64,000 nucleotides of DNA from Erysipelotrichaceae bacterium (lineage in GTDB: Bacteria > Bacillota_I > Bacilli_A > Erysipelotrichales > Erysipelotrichaceae): positions 33,321 through 97,320 of the forward strand of contig JAFYHQ010000033.1 in NCBI GenBank assembly GCA_017539105.1, in the 5' to 3' direction. Position 1 is the first letter of the stretch; each line of letters starts with the position of its first letter. The notes beneath the pieces are model-generated. The model worked only from the letters and a program-made list of their open reading frames with translations, made no database searches and had not been told where the DNA came from. Position numbers and translations under genes: made by a program. Below, in pieces: positions 43,408-51,057 of the stretch.

Positions 43408-43524
43408 TCAGCAAGAGGTCATAATAACGATACCACCTAAGTCCGGTAGTACTACGACCAGATCGATAACCAGAGCCAGCTTTTCAGCCACAAAAGAGAT
43501 CAGTTTTTCCCAATAATAACGCAT
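43408..43524 (-). CDS. Branched-chain amino acid-rich leader peptide of the liv operon
   Basis: 38 codons too short for ordinary gene calling. An AGGAGG (43531-43536) lies 6 nt before the ATG at 43524, ideal spacing. The peptide begins MRYYWEKLISFVAEK and carries LALVIDLVVVLPDLGG from residue 16: 16 of 38 residues are Leu, Ile or Val, including three consecutive Val codons and a rare CTA Leu codon (residues 23-26). It is followed by mutually exclusive RNA helices and a terminator before livK. It matches the design of ilv/leu attenuation leader peptides; the function is to stall ribosomes when charged branched-chain tRNAs run low. A second ATG at 43528 opens a 14-codon frame, less well spaced. 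Confidence 0.85.
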   Translation of the reverse strand: MRYYWEKLISFVAEKLALVIDLVVVLPDLGGIVIMTSC

Positions 43525-43550
43525 GCATGACCTCCTTCCTATATGTATCT

Positions 43551-43578
43551 AGTTTATCACACTTAAGAAACAATTCAA
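43551..43578 (-). promoter_or_regulatory. Candidate promoter of the liv leader
   Basis: Minus strand TTGAAT (43573-43578), 16 bp spacer, TAAACT (43551-43556). The predicted start near 43544 leaves about 20 nt before the leader-peptide ATG. Confidence 0.45.
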
Positions 43579-43654
43579 CATTTTTCGTGTAAATATTTCA
43601 AGAAATGATTGTTGTTTTCATAATATGTGTAAATATTTTCATATGAAAGCATAC

Positions 43655-43679
43655 AAAAAGCGATCGTATGATCGCTTTC
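43655..43679 (-). terminator. Terminator of the phosphofructokinase gene
   Basis: Minus strand GAAAGCGATC-ATAC-GATCGCTTTTT: a 9-bp stem followed by a T run, 6 bp after the stop codon. It closes this gene before the liv promoter region. The 43575-43655 stretch between is AT-rich and holds nothing else I can identify. Confidence 0.9.
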
Positions 43680-43684
43680 CATGA

Positions 43685-44890
43685 TTAACGCATATAATAT
43701 GGCTTTACATATGCCGGAATGCCATCCGCATAGATGATGACCGGAGAACCGACCACCAGCGGTCTGAGATACTTGTAGGCTTCTTCCGAGATGCCGCGGT
43801 AATTCGGCAGGATCCATTCCGCCGGGAAGGATTTCACGAAGTTCGCTACCTTATCCGCATCGATCGTAATGAAGTCGACGTCGTATTCTTCCTGATCCTT
43901 GCGTTTGATACCGACCATCTTGCCGGTAAACTTGCCATCGGTCGAATGCATATGCGCGGACATTCCTAATTCAAAGGACTCCGTGACATCGACTAGCGAC
44001 TGACCGGAAGCGAAACATCTCTGTGCGGTAGACAGGTCCTGAACCTTGCATCTTTCCGCAGTTCCTGATTCCAGGATCATCGCTTTCAAAGCCTGACCGG
44101 CACCGCCAAGAATCGCATGACCGAAGCCATCGCCCTTTGCCTCGCCTGCCGCGATATATGTGCCATCGGCATATTTGCAGCCTTCCGATACGACGACATA
44201 ACACTTGTTCTTTTCTTCGATGCATCTTCTGACTTCTGCCAGGAAGACTTCTTTTTCAAATACCACTTCCGGCAGGATCACGATATCGACAACACCTGAC
44301 AGACATGCGCTGGCAGCGAGCCAACCCGCATCGCGTCCCATGGTTTCAAGAATGAACACTTCCTGTCTGGTATAGACATTGACATCCAGCCAGGTGTGCA
44401 GCGCGGTCGTCGCGATGAATTTCGCGGCGCTTGCGAATCCCGGACAGTGATCGGTGTGCATCAGGTCGTTATCGACGGTCTTTGGACAGCCGACAAAACG
44501 ATGGCCTTCGATATTGTGTTCTCTAGCATACTGCGATAAAGCCGCAACCGTATCCATCGAGTCGTTTCCGCCCGTATAGAACATCGTTTCGATATCATAC
44601 TTTTCCAGGATTTCAAACAGTTTTTCAAAATCCTGTACGTTTTCTCTCTTCAGTTTGTATCGGCAGGAACCCAGTGCGCTCGATGGCGTCTGACGCAAGA
44701 TATTGTTTTCCATATCGGACATGTCCGTCAGATCGACAAATCTTTCCTGCAGGATACCTTCGATACCATTCAGTCCTCCATATACTTTATCGTAATATGG
44801 GTTCATCTGGTTCGCTTTGACAACGCCGGCAACAGTCGCATTGATGACGGAAGTCGGACCGCCGGACTGAGCTACTAAACAATTAGACAT
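43685..44890 (-). CDS. pfp: 6-phosphofructokinase, PPi-dependent type
   Basis: 401 residues of the phosphofructokinase family. The phosphate-donor site reads TGGNDSMDT (near 106-114) and PKTVDND (near 137-143). A Lys in PKTxDND and an acidic or amide-rich GG(D/N)D in place of GGDGS are the features of pyrophosphate-dependent enzymes, so PPi is the likely donor instead of ATP. MGRDAGWLAA is the substrate-binding block. An AGGAGGATC precedes the ATG. Single gene with its own terminator. Confidence 0.88.
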   Translation of the reverse strand: MSNCLVAQSGGPTSVINATVAGVVKANQMNPYYDKVYGGLNGIEGILQERFVDLTDMSDMENNILRQTPSSALGSCRYKLKRENVQDFEKLFEILEKYDIETMFYTGGNDSMDTVAALSQYAREHNIEGHRFVGCPKTVDNDLMHTDHCPGFASAAKFIATTALHTWLDVNVYTRQEVFILETMGRDAGWLAASACLSGVVDIVILPEVVFEKEVFLAEVRRCIEEKNKCYVVVSEGCKYADGTYIAAGEAKGDGFGHAILGGAGQALKAMILESGTAERCKVQDLSTAQRCFASGQSLVDVTESFELGMSAHMHSTDGKFTGKMVGIKRKDQEEYDVDFITIDADKVANFVKSFPAEWILPNYRGISEEAYKYLRPLVVGSPVIIYADGIPAYVKPYYMR

Positions 44891-44920
44891 ATTGATCCTC
44901 CTTAAGGCACTTCTATTTTA

Positions 44921-45310
44921 TCATATCTTCTTATATCTGATTCTCTTATAAATGAGATAGAAAACCAGATAAATGCAGAAGAATGCAAAGAAACCCAACA
45001 CTCCTGAAGCGATATCATAGAAATCCATGTCTCCGCTTCCGGAATAAGCCTGACCGATCTCGATACCGAAAGTAATGACGATGACGACGGTAAACACATA
45101 GATGAACGTGATCAGCAAAGTCACATCGTGTTTCGCCAGCCAGCGGAAGATCGGCTGTATCACAAACAGCATGCAGAAGCCAAAGAGACCGATGATCAGA
45201 AAATGAAGCTGCTTATCGGTCAGATCAAGTCCGTGGCTGATGCTCAAAGCAATGAACTTCTGATGGAGTTTGGTGATAAGGGTGATAAAAAGATAGATGA
45301 TGCGATACAT
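44921..45310 (-). CDS. VanZ-like integral membrane protein
   Basis: 129 residues with four membrane helices. DKQLHFLIIGLFGF, FGIEIGQAYSGSGDMDFYDIASGVLGFFAF match the VanZ pattern (D-K-x-x-H-F, E-x-x-Q, D-x-x-D-x-x-x-N/G). VanZ-like proteins have unclear roles at the membrane. It starts 0 bp after pduL on the same strand, so the two are co-transcribed. A link to pduL function is not evident. Confidence 0.78.
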   Translation of the reverse strand: MYRIIYLFITLITKLHQKFIALSISHGLDLTDKQLHFLIIGLFGFCMLFVIQPIFRWLAKHDVTLLITFIYVFTVVIVITFGIEIGQAYSGSGDMDFYDIASGVLGFFAFFCIYLVFYLIYKRIRYKKI

Positions 45311-45880
45311 TTACGCTACGATCTCGCCCATGGCACTGCCTTTGATCCCTGCGGCATTCCCTTCATCGGTATCGATATGCATTGCCAAAGCGAAATCTTC
45401 TCTTACACGAACGACTGTATCGCCGAAAACCAGGCTTCTTTCCGGCGTTTCAACCAAAACATCGACGATCTGTCCGTTTTCAACGCCATATTTCATCGCA
45501 TCTTCCGGTGTCATATGGACATGCCTCTTGGCAGCGATAAAGCCTTCCGTCAGTTCGATCTCGCCTTCCGGTCCGACGATCTTGACGCCATTGGTTCCCG
45601 CGATATCTCCCGATTCACGGATCATCGCTTCGATGCCTAAAGCACGCGCATCGGTCAAAGATACTTCAACCTGAGCCGCTTTCCTTGTCGGGCCAAGAAT
45701 GGAAGCTTTCAGTTCTCCCTTCGGACCGACGATCGTGACTTTCTCTTCGCATGCGAACTGACCCGGCTGGGACAGATCCTTTTTATTTGTCAATGTATGG
45801 CCTTTGCCAAACAGGATTTCAACCTGTTCATCCGTAACGTGAACATGTCTTGCACTGATTTCAACGATAAATTTTTCCAT
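45311..45880 (-). CDS. pduL: PduL-type phosphate acyltransferase (phosphotransacetylase)
   Basis: 189 residues. Two PduL domains with the zinc-binding motifs SARHVHV (residues 9-15), AAKRHVHM and a late AMHIDTDEGNA, as well as the phosphate-contacting TRKAAQVEVS. It converts acetyl- or propionyl-CoA plus phosphate to acyl phosphate and CoA for ATP synthesis via acetate kinase. No N-terminal encapsulation peptide and no microcompartment genes nearby, so it is probably the general cytosolic phosphotransacetylase. GAAGGAGG ribosome binding site. Confidence 0.94.
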   Translation of the reverse strand: MEKFIVEISARHVHVTDEQVEILFGKGHTLTNKKDLSQPGQFACEEKVTIVGPKGELKASILGPTRKAAQVEVSLTDARALGIEAMIRESGDIAGTNGVKIVGPEGEIELTEGFIAAKRHVHMTPEDAMKYGVENGQIVDVLVETPERSLVFGDTVVRVREDFALAMHIDTDEGNAAGIKGSAMGEIVA

Positions 45881-45913
45881 GATAGATTTCCTCCTTCATT
45901 ATCATAACATTTT

Positions 45914-46354
45914 TTATCGGCGCAGGCTCTGTTTCGCCTGCATCTCCATGCTTTTCTTTTTCGCGGATTCCCGCTTGTCATAAAGCGTCTTGCCTTTTGC
46001 CAAAGCGACTTCCACTTTCACTCTCCCTTCGACATAATACAGCCGCAAAGGAATGCAGGTATAGCCCTGAAGCTTGCATTTTCCCGACAGTTTGCTGATC
46101 TGTCTTTTATGAAGCAGCAGTTTCCTATCCCTCAGCTCTTCATGATTATTGTAGGTCGCCTGCTTATATTCCGCGATATGCATATTCTTGACATAGGCTT
46201 CATTCTCTTTAAATGCGACATAAGCTTCCTTGATCGATACTTTGCCCATACGGATCGATTTGATCTCGCTCCCCGTCAAAACGATACCCGCTTCATAGGT
46301 ATCCTCGATGTAATAATCATGATAAGCTTTCTTATTGACGATAATATCTTTCAT
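45914..46354 (-). CDS. smpB: SsrA-binding protein SmpB
   Basis: 146 residues. AYHDYYIEDTYEAGIVLTGSEIKSIR, the AYVKNMHIAEYKQ stretch and the C-terminal KGKTLYDKRESAKKKSMEMQAKQSLRR are family blocks. SmpB carries tmRNA to stalled ribosomes. It is separated from secG by a terminator hairpin, yet the secG-smpB order is the conserved one (secG-rnr-smpB in Bacillus, with rnr missing here). Ribosome binding site weak (CTGGGAAA). Confidence 0.96.
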   Translation of the reverse strand: MKDIIVNKKAYHDYYIEDTYEAGIVLTGSEIKSIRMGKVSIKEAYVAFKENEAYVKNMHIAEYKQATYNNHEELRDRKLLLHKRQISKLSGKCKLQGYTCIPLRLYYVEGRVKVEVALAKGKTLYDKRESAKKKSMEMQAKQSLRR

Positions 46355-46366
46355 ATTTCCCAGTTT

Positions 46367-46396
46367 AAAATAGTGAAATATGATTTCACTATTTTT
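46367..46396 (-). terminator. Terminator hairpin between secG and smpB
   Basis: Stem AAAATAGTGAAA / TTTCACTATTTT with a 5-nt loop and T run on the minus strand, overlapping the secG stop codon and ending 12 bp before the smpB ATG. smpB either depends on readthrough or has a promoter within the hairpin. Confidence 0.82.
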
Positions 46397-46613
46397 AATC
46401 CATGATTCTGATCACGATGACCAGGACGAAGAAAATCAATCCCAATGCCATCGTAATATAAGACAAGACTTTTTCTGGTCCTCTCTCTTTGACATTCTGG
46501 AACAGGCCCAAGTCATTGCTGCCGGTAAAAGCAGCCAAAGCGCTGGACTTGCCGCCCTGCAACAATGAAACGATGATAAGCAATACTGCAACGATCAACA
46601 ATAATATTTTCAT
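46395..46613 (-). CDS. secG: Protein translocase subunit SecG
   Basis: 72 residues with two membrane helices and the conserved linker LLQGGKSSALAAFTGSNDLGLFQNVKERG, which includes the family L-Q-x-G-K/R. Auxiliary subunit of the SecYEG channel. It lies 12 bp after nusG; the rpmG-secE-nusG-secG run is compact, and ribosome binding site AAGGAGA precedes the ATG. Usually secE-nusG and secG are separate loci, so the clustering is convenient for co-regulation of the translocon. Confidence 0.94.
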   Translation of the reverse strand: MKILLLIVAVLLIIVSLLQGGKSSALAAFTGSNDLGLFQNVKERGPEKVLSYITMALGLIFFVLVIVIRIMD

Positions 46614-46625
46614 AATACTTTCTCC

Positions 46626-47180
46626 TTAAAGATCGGCTTTCGCCAGATCGACATAATTGATATCCGTAGGCGTTTCCCGTCCGAACAGAATGATCAGTAC
46701 GGTCGCTACCTGGTTCTGGTCGTTCATGGATTCGATCTTGCCTTCCATACCGCTGAATGGTCCGGAGAGGATCTTGACCGTATCTCCGACCGTGAAATCG
46801 ACTTCGATTGCGGCATCGGACTGGCCGATCCTTCTTAAGATCCTGTCGATCTCTTCCTGTTTGACCGGAATCGGCTTGGCACCGCCGCCGGATGAACCGA
46901 TAAATCCCGTTACTCCAGGCGTATTACGGACGACATACCATGCTTCATCGGTCATGATCATTTCCACAAACAGATAACCCGGGAAGATATTCTTGACGAC
47001 TTCTTTGGACTTATCGTTCTTGATCTCGATCTGCGTCTCTTCGGCGACGACGATACGGAACAGGTTTTCCGAGATGCCCATCGTTTCCAGTCGTTTTTCC
47101 AGATTGTCTTTTACTCTGTTTTCATGACCGGCATAGGTATTGACGACATACCATTCCTTTTTTCCCAGCTGTTCAGGCAT
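46626..47180 (-). CDS. nusG: Transcription termination/antitermination factor NusG
   Basis: 184 residues. NGN domain (WYVVNTYAGHENRVKDNLEKR, FPGYLFVEMIM, VRNTPGVTGFIGS) and a C-terminal KOW domain (VGDTVKILSGPFSGMEGKIESM). NusG binds RNA polymerase and links it with ribosomes or Rho. Its ATG overlaps the secE stop (TAATG), so translation is coupled. The C-terminal VDLAKADL is normal. Confidence 0.97.
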   Translation of the reverse strand: MPEQLGKKEWYVVNTYAGHENRVKDNLEKRLETMGISENLFRIVVAEETQIEIKNDKSKEVVKNIFPGYLFVEMIMTDEAWYVVRNTPGVTGFIGSSGGGAKPIPVKQEEIDRILRRIGQSDAAIEVDFTVGDTVKILSGPFSGMEGKIESMNDQNQVATVLIILFGRETPTDINYVDLAKADL

Positions 47181-47359
47181 TACAGTACCCCTATCGCATT
47201 AAGCAAGGCGGAAATGACAGCCAGGCATAAAGCGAAGAACAATACGAAGAATCCGGTAAAAATGATTACCTGAACGGAATTGACGAATAAATCTTCTTTC
47301 TTTGGCCAACGGATCTTTGAGATCTCTTTCCAGATGGCGCTTAAACTAAACCACTTCAT
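47180..47359 (-). CDS. secE: Protein translocase subunit SecE
   Basis: 59 residues, found by translating the gap between nusG and rpmG. SecE core: an amphipathic helix with KEISKIRWPKKEDL, the conserved W-P motif before a single membrane helix (about residues 28-56). Preceded by GGGAGG. SecE clamps SecY in the membrane. Stop overlaps the nusG start, and rpmG ends 9 bp upstream, giving the usual rpmG-secE-nusG cluster. Confidence 0.95.
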   Translation of the reverse strand: MKWFSLSAIWKEISKIRWPKKEDLFVNSVQVIIFTGFFVLFFALCLAVISALLNAIGVL

Positions 47360-47368
47360 ATTACCTCC

Positions 47369-47518
47369 CTATTTGGTCTGCTTATGCAAAGTATGTCTGT
47401 TGCATTTCGGACAGTACTTCATAAGCTCGATCCTTTTTGAACTATTGTTATGGAATGTCACATAGTTGCGTGACAGACATTCGGAACAGGTAAGAATTAT
47501 CTTTTTCTTTTCTTTCAT
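47369..47518 (-). CDS. rpmG: 50S ribosomal protein L33
   Basis: 49 residues translated from the minus strand. [17 protein letters not shown] and [17 protein letters not shown] with two CxxC pairs (residues 11/14 and 36/39) mark the zinc-binding form of L33. The start at 47518 follows a GGAGG. First gene of the rpmG-secE-nusG-secG transcript. Confidence 0.95.
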   Translation of the reverse strand: MKEKKKIILTCSECLSRNYVTFHNNSSKRIELMKYCPKCNRHTLHKQTK

Positions 47519-47539
47519 AATTCCTCCTTCGATGTATAT

Positions 47540-47562
47540 AAAAAGTTATCTCTTGATAACCT
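47540..47562 (-). other. 5'-end hairpin with T run in the rpmG leader
   Basis: Minus strand AGGTTATC-AAGA-GATAACTTTTT lies at the very start of the predicted transcript. It resembles a small terminator but could equally protect the mRNA 5' end. Confidence 0.5.
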
Positions 47563-47567
47563 CTTAT

Positions 47568-47596
47568 AATATACTAAAAAACAATATAATAGTCAA
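47568..47596 (-). promoter_or_regulatory. Promoter of rpmG-secE-nusG-secG
   Basis: Minus strand TTGACT (47591-47596), 17 bp spacer, TATATT (47568-47573). The best consensus promoter in the window. The -35 overlaps the last codons of the upstream zincin gene. Confidence 0.75.
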
Positions 47597-48009
47597 TAAT
47601 CGATCGCTCTTAATCCGGTATATTTTTTGCCCAAGCGGTTGGCCCAGCGTTCCGGATAGAAATCGCTGTACTTGCAGATCCCGCGTTGCCTTTTCCGTTC
47701 AAAACGTTTCCCATGGCACCAGATCAGCGAAGGCAATCCGATGATGGGAAAATAGAGGGGCCCCAGAATACAGGACTGTATCGTGTGTCCGTATTCATGA
47801 GACAGGATATCGGTCGAAGGATATCCTAAAAATATAAACATGCCAATGGATGCCGAATCCTGGCGTTTCCATAAGGAAACATAGGCATTCTGGAAACGGA
47901 AGACAGGATAACGATGCCGGATACAGTAGCGGAATACCGCATATCCGACGATATTCTGCAGTATCCCCCAGGTCCACTGCAGAAAGCGATAGATTCGGCG
48001 ATTATTCAT
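47593..48009 (-). CDS. Small membrane-associated HExxH protein (putative zincin)
   Basis: 138 residues. Two N-terminal hydrophobic segments (about 10-30 and 55-75) surround a basic region; HEYGHTIQS at about 72-80 is a HExxH zinc-protease motif, followed by [14 protein letters not shown] and a C-terminal [10 protein letters not shown], whose Glu could be the third zinc ligand. Similar short HEYGH proteins occur in Bacteroidota and Bacillota genomes without known role. Its start overlaps the mtnA stop by 8 bp, so it ends the glnA-metG-mtnA run. Proteolytic activity is a guess. Confidence 0.72.
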   Translation of the reverse strand: MNNRRIYRFLQWTWGILQNIVGYAVFRYCIRHRYPVFRFQNAYVSLWKRQDSASIGMFIFLGYPSTDILSHEYGHTIQSCILGPLYFPIIGLPSLIWCHGKRFERKRQRGICKYSDFYPERWANRLGKKYTGLRAIDY

Positions 48010-49102
48010 TGAACAGTTTCTTCAGATTGACATCGAATGGCGGATAGACGATGCCTTTTTCCGTCACGATACCGGTCAACAGTTCATGATCGGTCACATC
48101 AAAAGATGGATTGTAGCACTTGACTTCCGGTAATGCCATCGGTTTGGCATACCACATATTCTTGATTTCGTCGGGATCGCGCAGTTCGATATGGATATGG
48201 TCCCCATCCGGACAGTTCATGTCGATCGTGGAGCTTGGTCCCAGAGAGTACACAGGAATGCCGTAATGTTTGGCGAGGATCGCGACGCCTGATGTACCGA
48301 TCTTGTTCGCGGTATCGCCGTTTGCCGCAATACGGTCGCAGCCGACAAAGCAGGCATTAATCCAGCCGTTTTTCATGACGATGGAAGCCATATTGTCGCA
48401 GATCAGAGTCACATCCACTCCGGCTTTCTGCAGCTCGTAGGAAGTGAGTCTGGCTCCCTGAAGCAGCGGCCTTGTCTCGTCTGCATAAACATGGATATTC
48501 ATGCCTCTGGCTTTTGCCAAAAGGAAAGGACCCTGCGCCGTTCCAAAAGATGTAGCCAACGGACCGGCATTGCAATGGGTCAGTACGCCATCTCCGTCTT
48601 TCAGCAATGATAATCCGTTTTCACAGATCTTCAGGCACATTTCGATGTCTTCGTTATGGATCGCGATCGCTTCCTGTTTCAGAAGTTTTACGATCTCTTT
48701 GACCGGCTTGTCTTGATTGTCGTTGACGATTTTATCCATCCTTTTTAAAGCCCAGGAAAGATTGACAGCGGTAGGTCTGGAAGCATTCAGGTAATCCTTA
48801 TTCCTGATGAAACTCTCATAGAATGAAGCGAAATCCTTCTCTTCGTCTTTCTTGGACAGCATATAGATCGCATATCCCGCGAAAATGCCGATTGCCGGAG
48901 CGCCGCGGACTTCCAGTTTCTTGATCGCCTGATAGGCATCTTCCAGATTATCTATGGATTTATATACCAGTTCATTCGGCAGCCTGACCTGATCGATGAT
49001 GATGACACTCTGGTCATCTTCCGCAAGCCGGATATTGTCCGTGATCGCTACGGATTCCATTTCCGCTTTAGTCTTGCTTAAACTGACTTGGATGTTTGAC
49101 AT
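48002..49102 (-). CDS. mtnA: Methylthioribose-1-phosphate isomerase
   Basis: 366 residues of the eIF2B-like sugar-phosphate isomerase family. [16 protein letters not shown], the [18 protein letters not shown] block with catalytic Cys, [15 protein letters not shown], and the [17 protein letters not shown] stretch with catalytic Asp identify MtnA. It converts 5-methylthioribose-1-phosphate to the ribulose form in methionine salvage. AGGAGG precedes the ATG at 49102, which overlaps the MetRS-like gene by 35 bp. No other mtn genes are in the window; related MtnA enzymes also act on other 5-deoxyribose phosphates. Confidence 0.93.
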   Translation of the reverse strand: MSNIQVSLSKTKAEMESVAITDNIRLAEDDQSVIIIDQVRLPNELVYKSIDNLEDAYQAIKKLEVRGAPAIGIFAGYAIYMLSKKDEEKDFASFYESFIRNKDYLNASRPTAVNLSWALKRMDKIVNDNQDKPVKEIVKLLKQEAIAIHNEDIEMCLKICENGLSLLKDGDGVLTHCNAGPLATSFGTAQGPFLLAKARGMNIHVYADETRPLLQGARLTSYELQKAGVDVTLICDNMASIVMKNGWINACFVGCDRIAANGDTANKIGTSGVAILAKHYGIPVYSLGPSSTIDMNCPDGDHIHIELRDPDEIKNMWYAKPMALPEVKCYNPSFDVTDHELLTGIVTEKGIVYPPFDVNLKKLFNE

Positions 49103-51041
49103 AGAAGTCCTCCTTTTCTTTCAGAGCCACCAGCTGATGCTGCTTCGGATCATCTACGATTTCATAGATATCCTTGAAGATATTGTCCCAGCTGAAGAAC
49201 CTGTCGCGATCGATATTCAGATAATCGCAAGTCTTTTCCGTACCGGATGGAACGACCGGATGCGACAGTACGGTAGCGACACGGATCATATAGAATGTGT
49301 CGATCAGCACCTGCCGGATGTTTTCTTCATCATTGGAATTCTTGGACCAGTATTTCGAAGCGTTGCGGATATAGGAATCCAGATCATTGATGATCTGATG
49401 CAGTTCGAAACGATACATGTGTCTTTCATAATTCAGTATGGTCCGTTCTGCTTCCGTTTTCAGCTGCGGTGATACTTCGCCATAAGGAAGAACACCATCG
49501 AAATATTTCTGGCAGGAATAGAATGCGCCTCTTACCATACGGTTCAAGACATTGGTAAAGAGATTCCCCTGCGCCAGAACCGGGTCGGGTTCATTTTCCG
49601 GAGCATCCGGATTCAATGGTTTCGGCATGAAGCTGACCGATTTGTTTCCCAATGCCAGAGAAAGGAAATGCGCTCTGAGCTGTTCAGCCGTATAGTATTC
49701 CAGAAGATCCTGGGCCATCGGAGGCTTGATCGAACCGGAGGAAGATGCTTTCTTGTCCAGGAAGAGGATATGATGATTCGCAACCAGCGTCGTCAGCTGC
49801 AGCTGTCCGTCTTCCGGATGTATCGTCAGATTATCACTGCACTGCTGAGCCATCCACAGCGGCATCTGGGCAACTCCGTAGAAATAAATGTTATCCTGGC
49901 CGATAAACTGATAGACCATGGCATCCTTGCTTGCCCAGTAGTCCAAATATTTATTCTCATCAAGGCCTTTTCTCTTGAAATAGGCTTTCGTAAAGGATAT
50001 CGGCGCCCACAGACTTTCCGGCCATACCCAGATCGTCAGACCATCTGTCGTACCATCCAGTTCAGGACATTTCACGCCCCATTCGATATTGCCGGTCAGT
50101 CTTAAAGGAACCAGGGTCTTTCCTGTACGGTAACGTATATTCGCGTTGGAAAGGATCGGACATGCGGTCTCTCTTTGTTTCAGCGTTTCAAAAGAAACGA
50201 TAAAACTGCCCCTGATGTTTTCCAGATCCGAATTCGTATGTTCCGGCAACAGGTGCTCGATCTCTTTATACTGTTCGAGATATTTCTCCTGGATATAGAT
50301 CACAGGCTTTCCCAAAGATTCTGCCATCGTTTCCGCAACGATACGTCTCACATATGGCTTCGTTTTAATGTCTTCGACATATTCATTTAAAAGATCGTTG
50401 AAATCCGTCAGACGGAAATACCAGTTCTCGACATCCCGCATTTCCGGCGTTTCTCCCGATAAGGTCGATTTCGGATCGATCAGCTCTTCCGGCATATACT
50501 GATGCCCGAGATCGCATTCATCCGCATACCCTTTCTCCGACTGACAGTTTTCGATCGGACATTTGCCTATGACCTGTCTGCCATTCAGGAAACAATGATA
50601 TTTCGGATCATAGAACTGCTTGGTTACCATCTTATCCAGCCAGCCATTCTCATAGAGTTTCGTAATGAATTCATTGGTCTCCTGCTGATGAACATCCTTG
50701 GTATCGCCTAAACCGGATGCGCCGAAAATATCGAGACTGATCTCATAGTTATCCAGTGTCTTCTTCTGCGTCTGATGGTTTTCGTTGACATAATCTTCGA
50801 TCGTTCCCTGAAAACCTTCTTCATCGACTTTCTTGCGATATCCTTCCGCAATCGGAGAACCATAGCAGTCGGTCCCTGATACGAAAATGACGTTTTCTTT
50901 GCCGATCCTGTCTCTTAAGAAACGGGCAAACACATCCGCATGTACATACATGCCTCCGATATGACCGAAATGCAGCGTTTTATTGCCATATGGCATGCCG
51001 CCGGTAATGACGGCTCTTTTAGGAAATTGTGGACGGTCCAT
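49068..51041 (-). CDS. MetRS-like class I tRNA synthetase with degenerate KMSKS
   Basis: 657 residues. The catalytic N-terminal [17 protein letters not shown] (HIGH region read as HFGH), zinc-knuckle CPIENC...DECDLG, and [17 protein letters not shown] follow methionyl-tRNA synthetase. The KMSKS loop is replaced by KKASSSGS, and the C-terminal anticodon-binding domain is helical. It could be the sole MetRS of a divergent type or a paralogue with another role. I start at 51041, with AGAGGTAG 5-8 nt upstream; the longer frame overlaps glnA. Followed by mtnA, so both deal with methionine metabolism. Confidence 0.85.
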   Translation of the reverse strand: MDRPQFPKRAVITGGMPYGNKTLHFGHIGGMYVHADVFARFLRDRIGKENVIFVSGTDCYGSPIAEGYRKKVDEEGFQGTIEDYVNENHQTQKKTLDNYEISLDIFGASGLGDTKDVHQQETNEFITKLYENGWLDKMVTKQFYDPKYHCFLNGRQVIGKCPIENCQSEKGYADECDLGHQYMPEELIDPKSTLSGETPEMRDVENWYFRLTDFNDLLNEYVEDIKTKPYVRRIVAETMAESLGKPVIYIQEKYLEQYKEIEHLLPEHTNSDLENIRGSFIVSFETLKQRETACPILSNANIRYRTGKTLVPLRLTGNIEWGVKCPELDGTTDGLTIWVWPESLWAPISFTKAYFKRKGLDENKYLDYWASKDAMVYQFIGQDNIYFYGVAQMPLWMAQQCSDNLTIHPEDGQLQLTTLVANHHILFLDKKASSSGSIKPPMAQDLLEYYTAEQLRAHFLSLALGNKSVSFMPKPLNPDAPENEPDPVLAQGNLFTNVLNRMVRGAFYSCQKYFDGVLPYGEVSPQLKTEAERTILNYERHMYRFELHQIINDLDSYIRNASKYWSKNSNDEENIRQVLIDTFYMIRVATVLSHPVVPSGTEKTCDYLNIDRDRFFSWDNIFKDIYEIVDDPKQHQLVALKEKEDFYVKHPSQFKQD

Positions 51042-51057
51042 AGATCTACCTCTTTCT

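Noticed and set aside
43525..43528. 14-codon frame from the ATG at 43528 as the true liv leader peptide
   Set aside because: Only 2 nt separate it from the Shine-Dalgarno, and it ends before the alternative RNA helices; the 43524 frame fits far better.
45311..45880. PduL as part of a bacterial microcompartment
   Set aside because: No shell-protein or diol/ethanolamine genes nearby and no N-terminal targeting helix.
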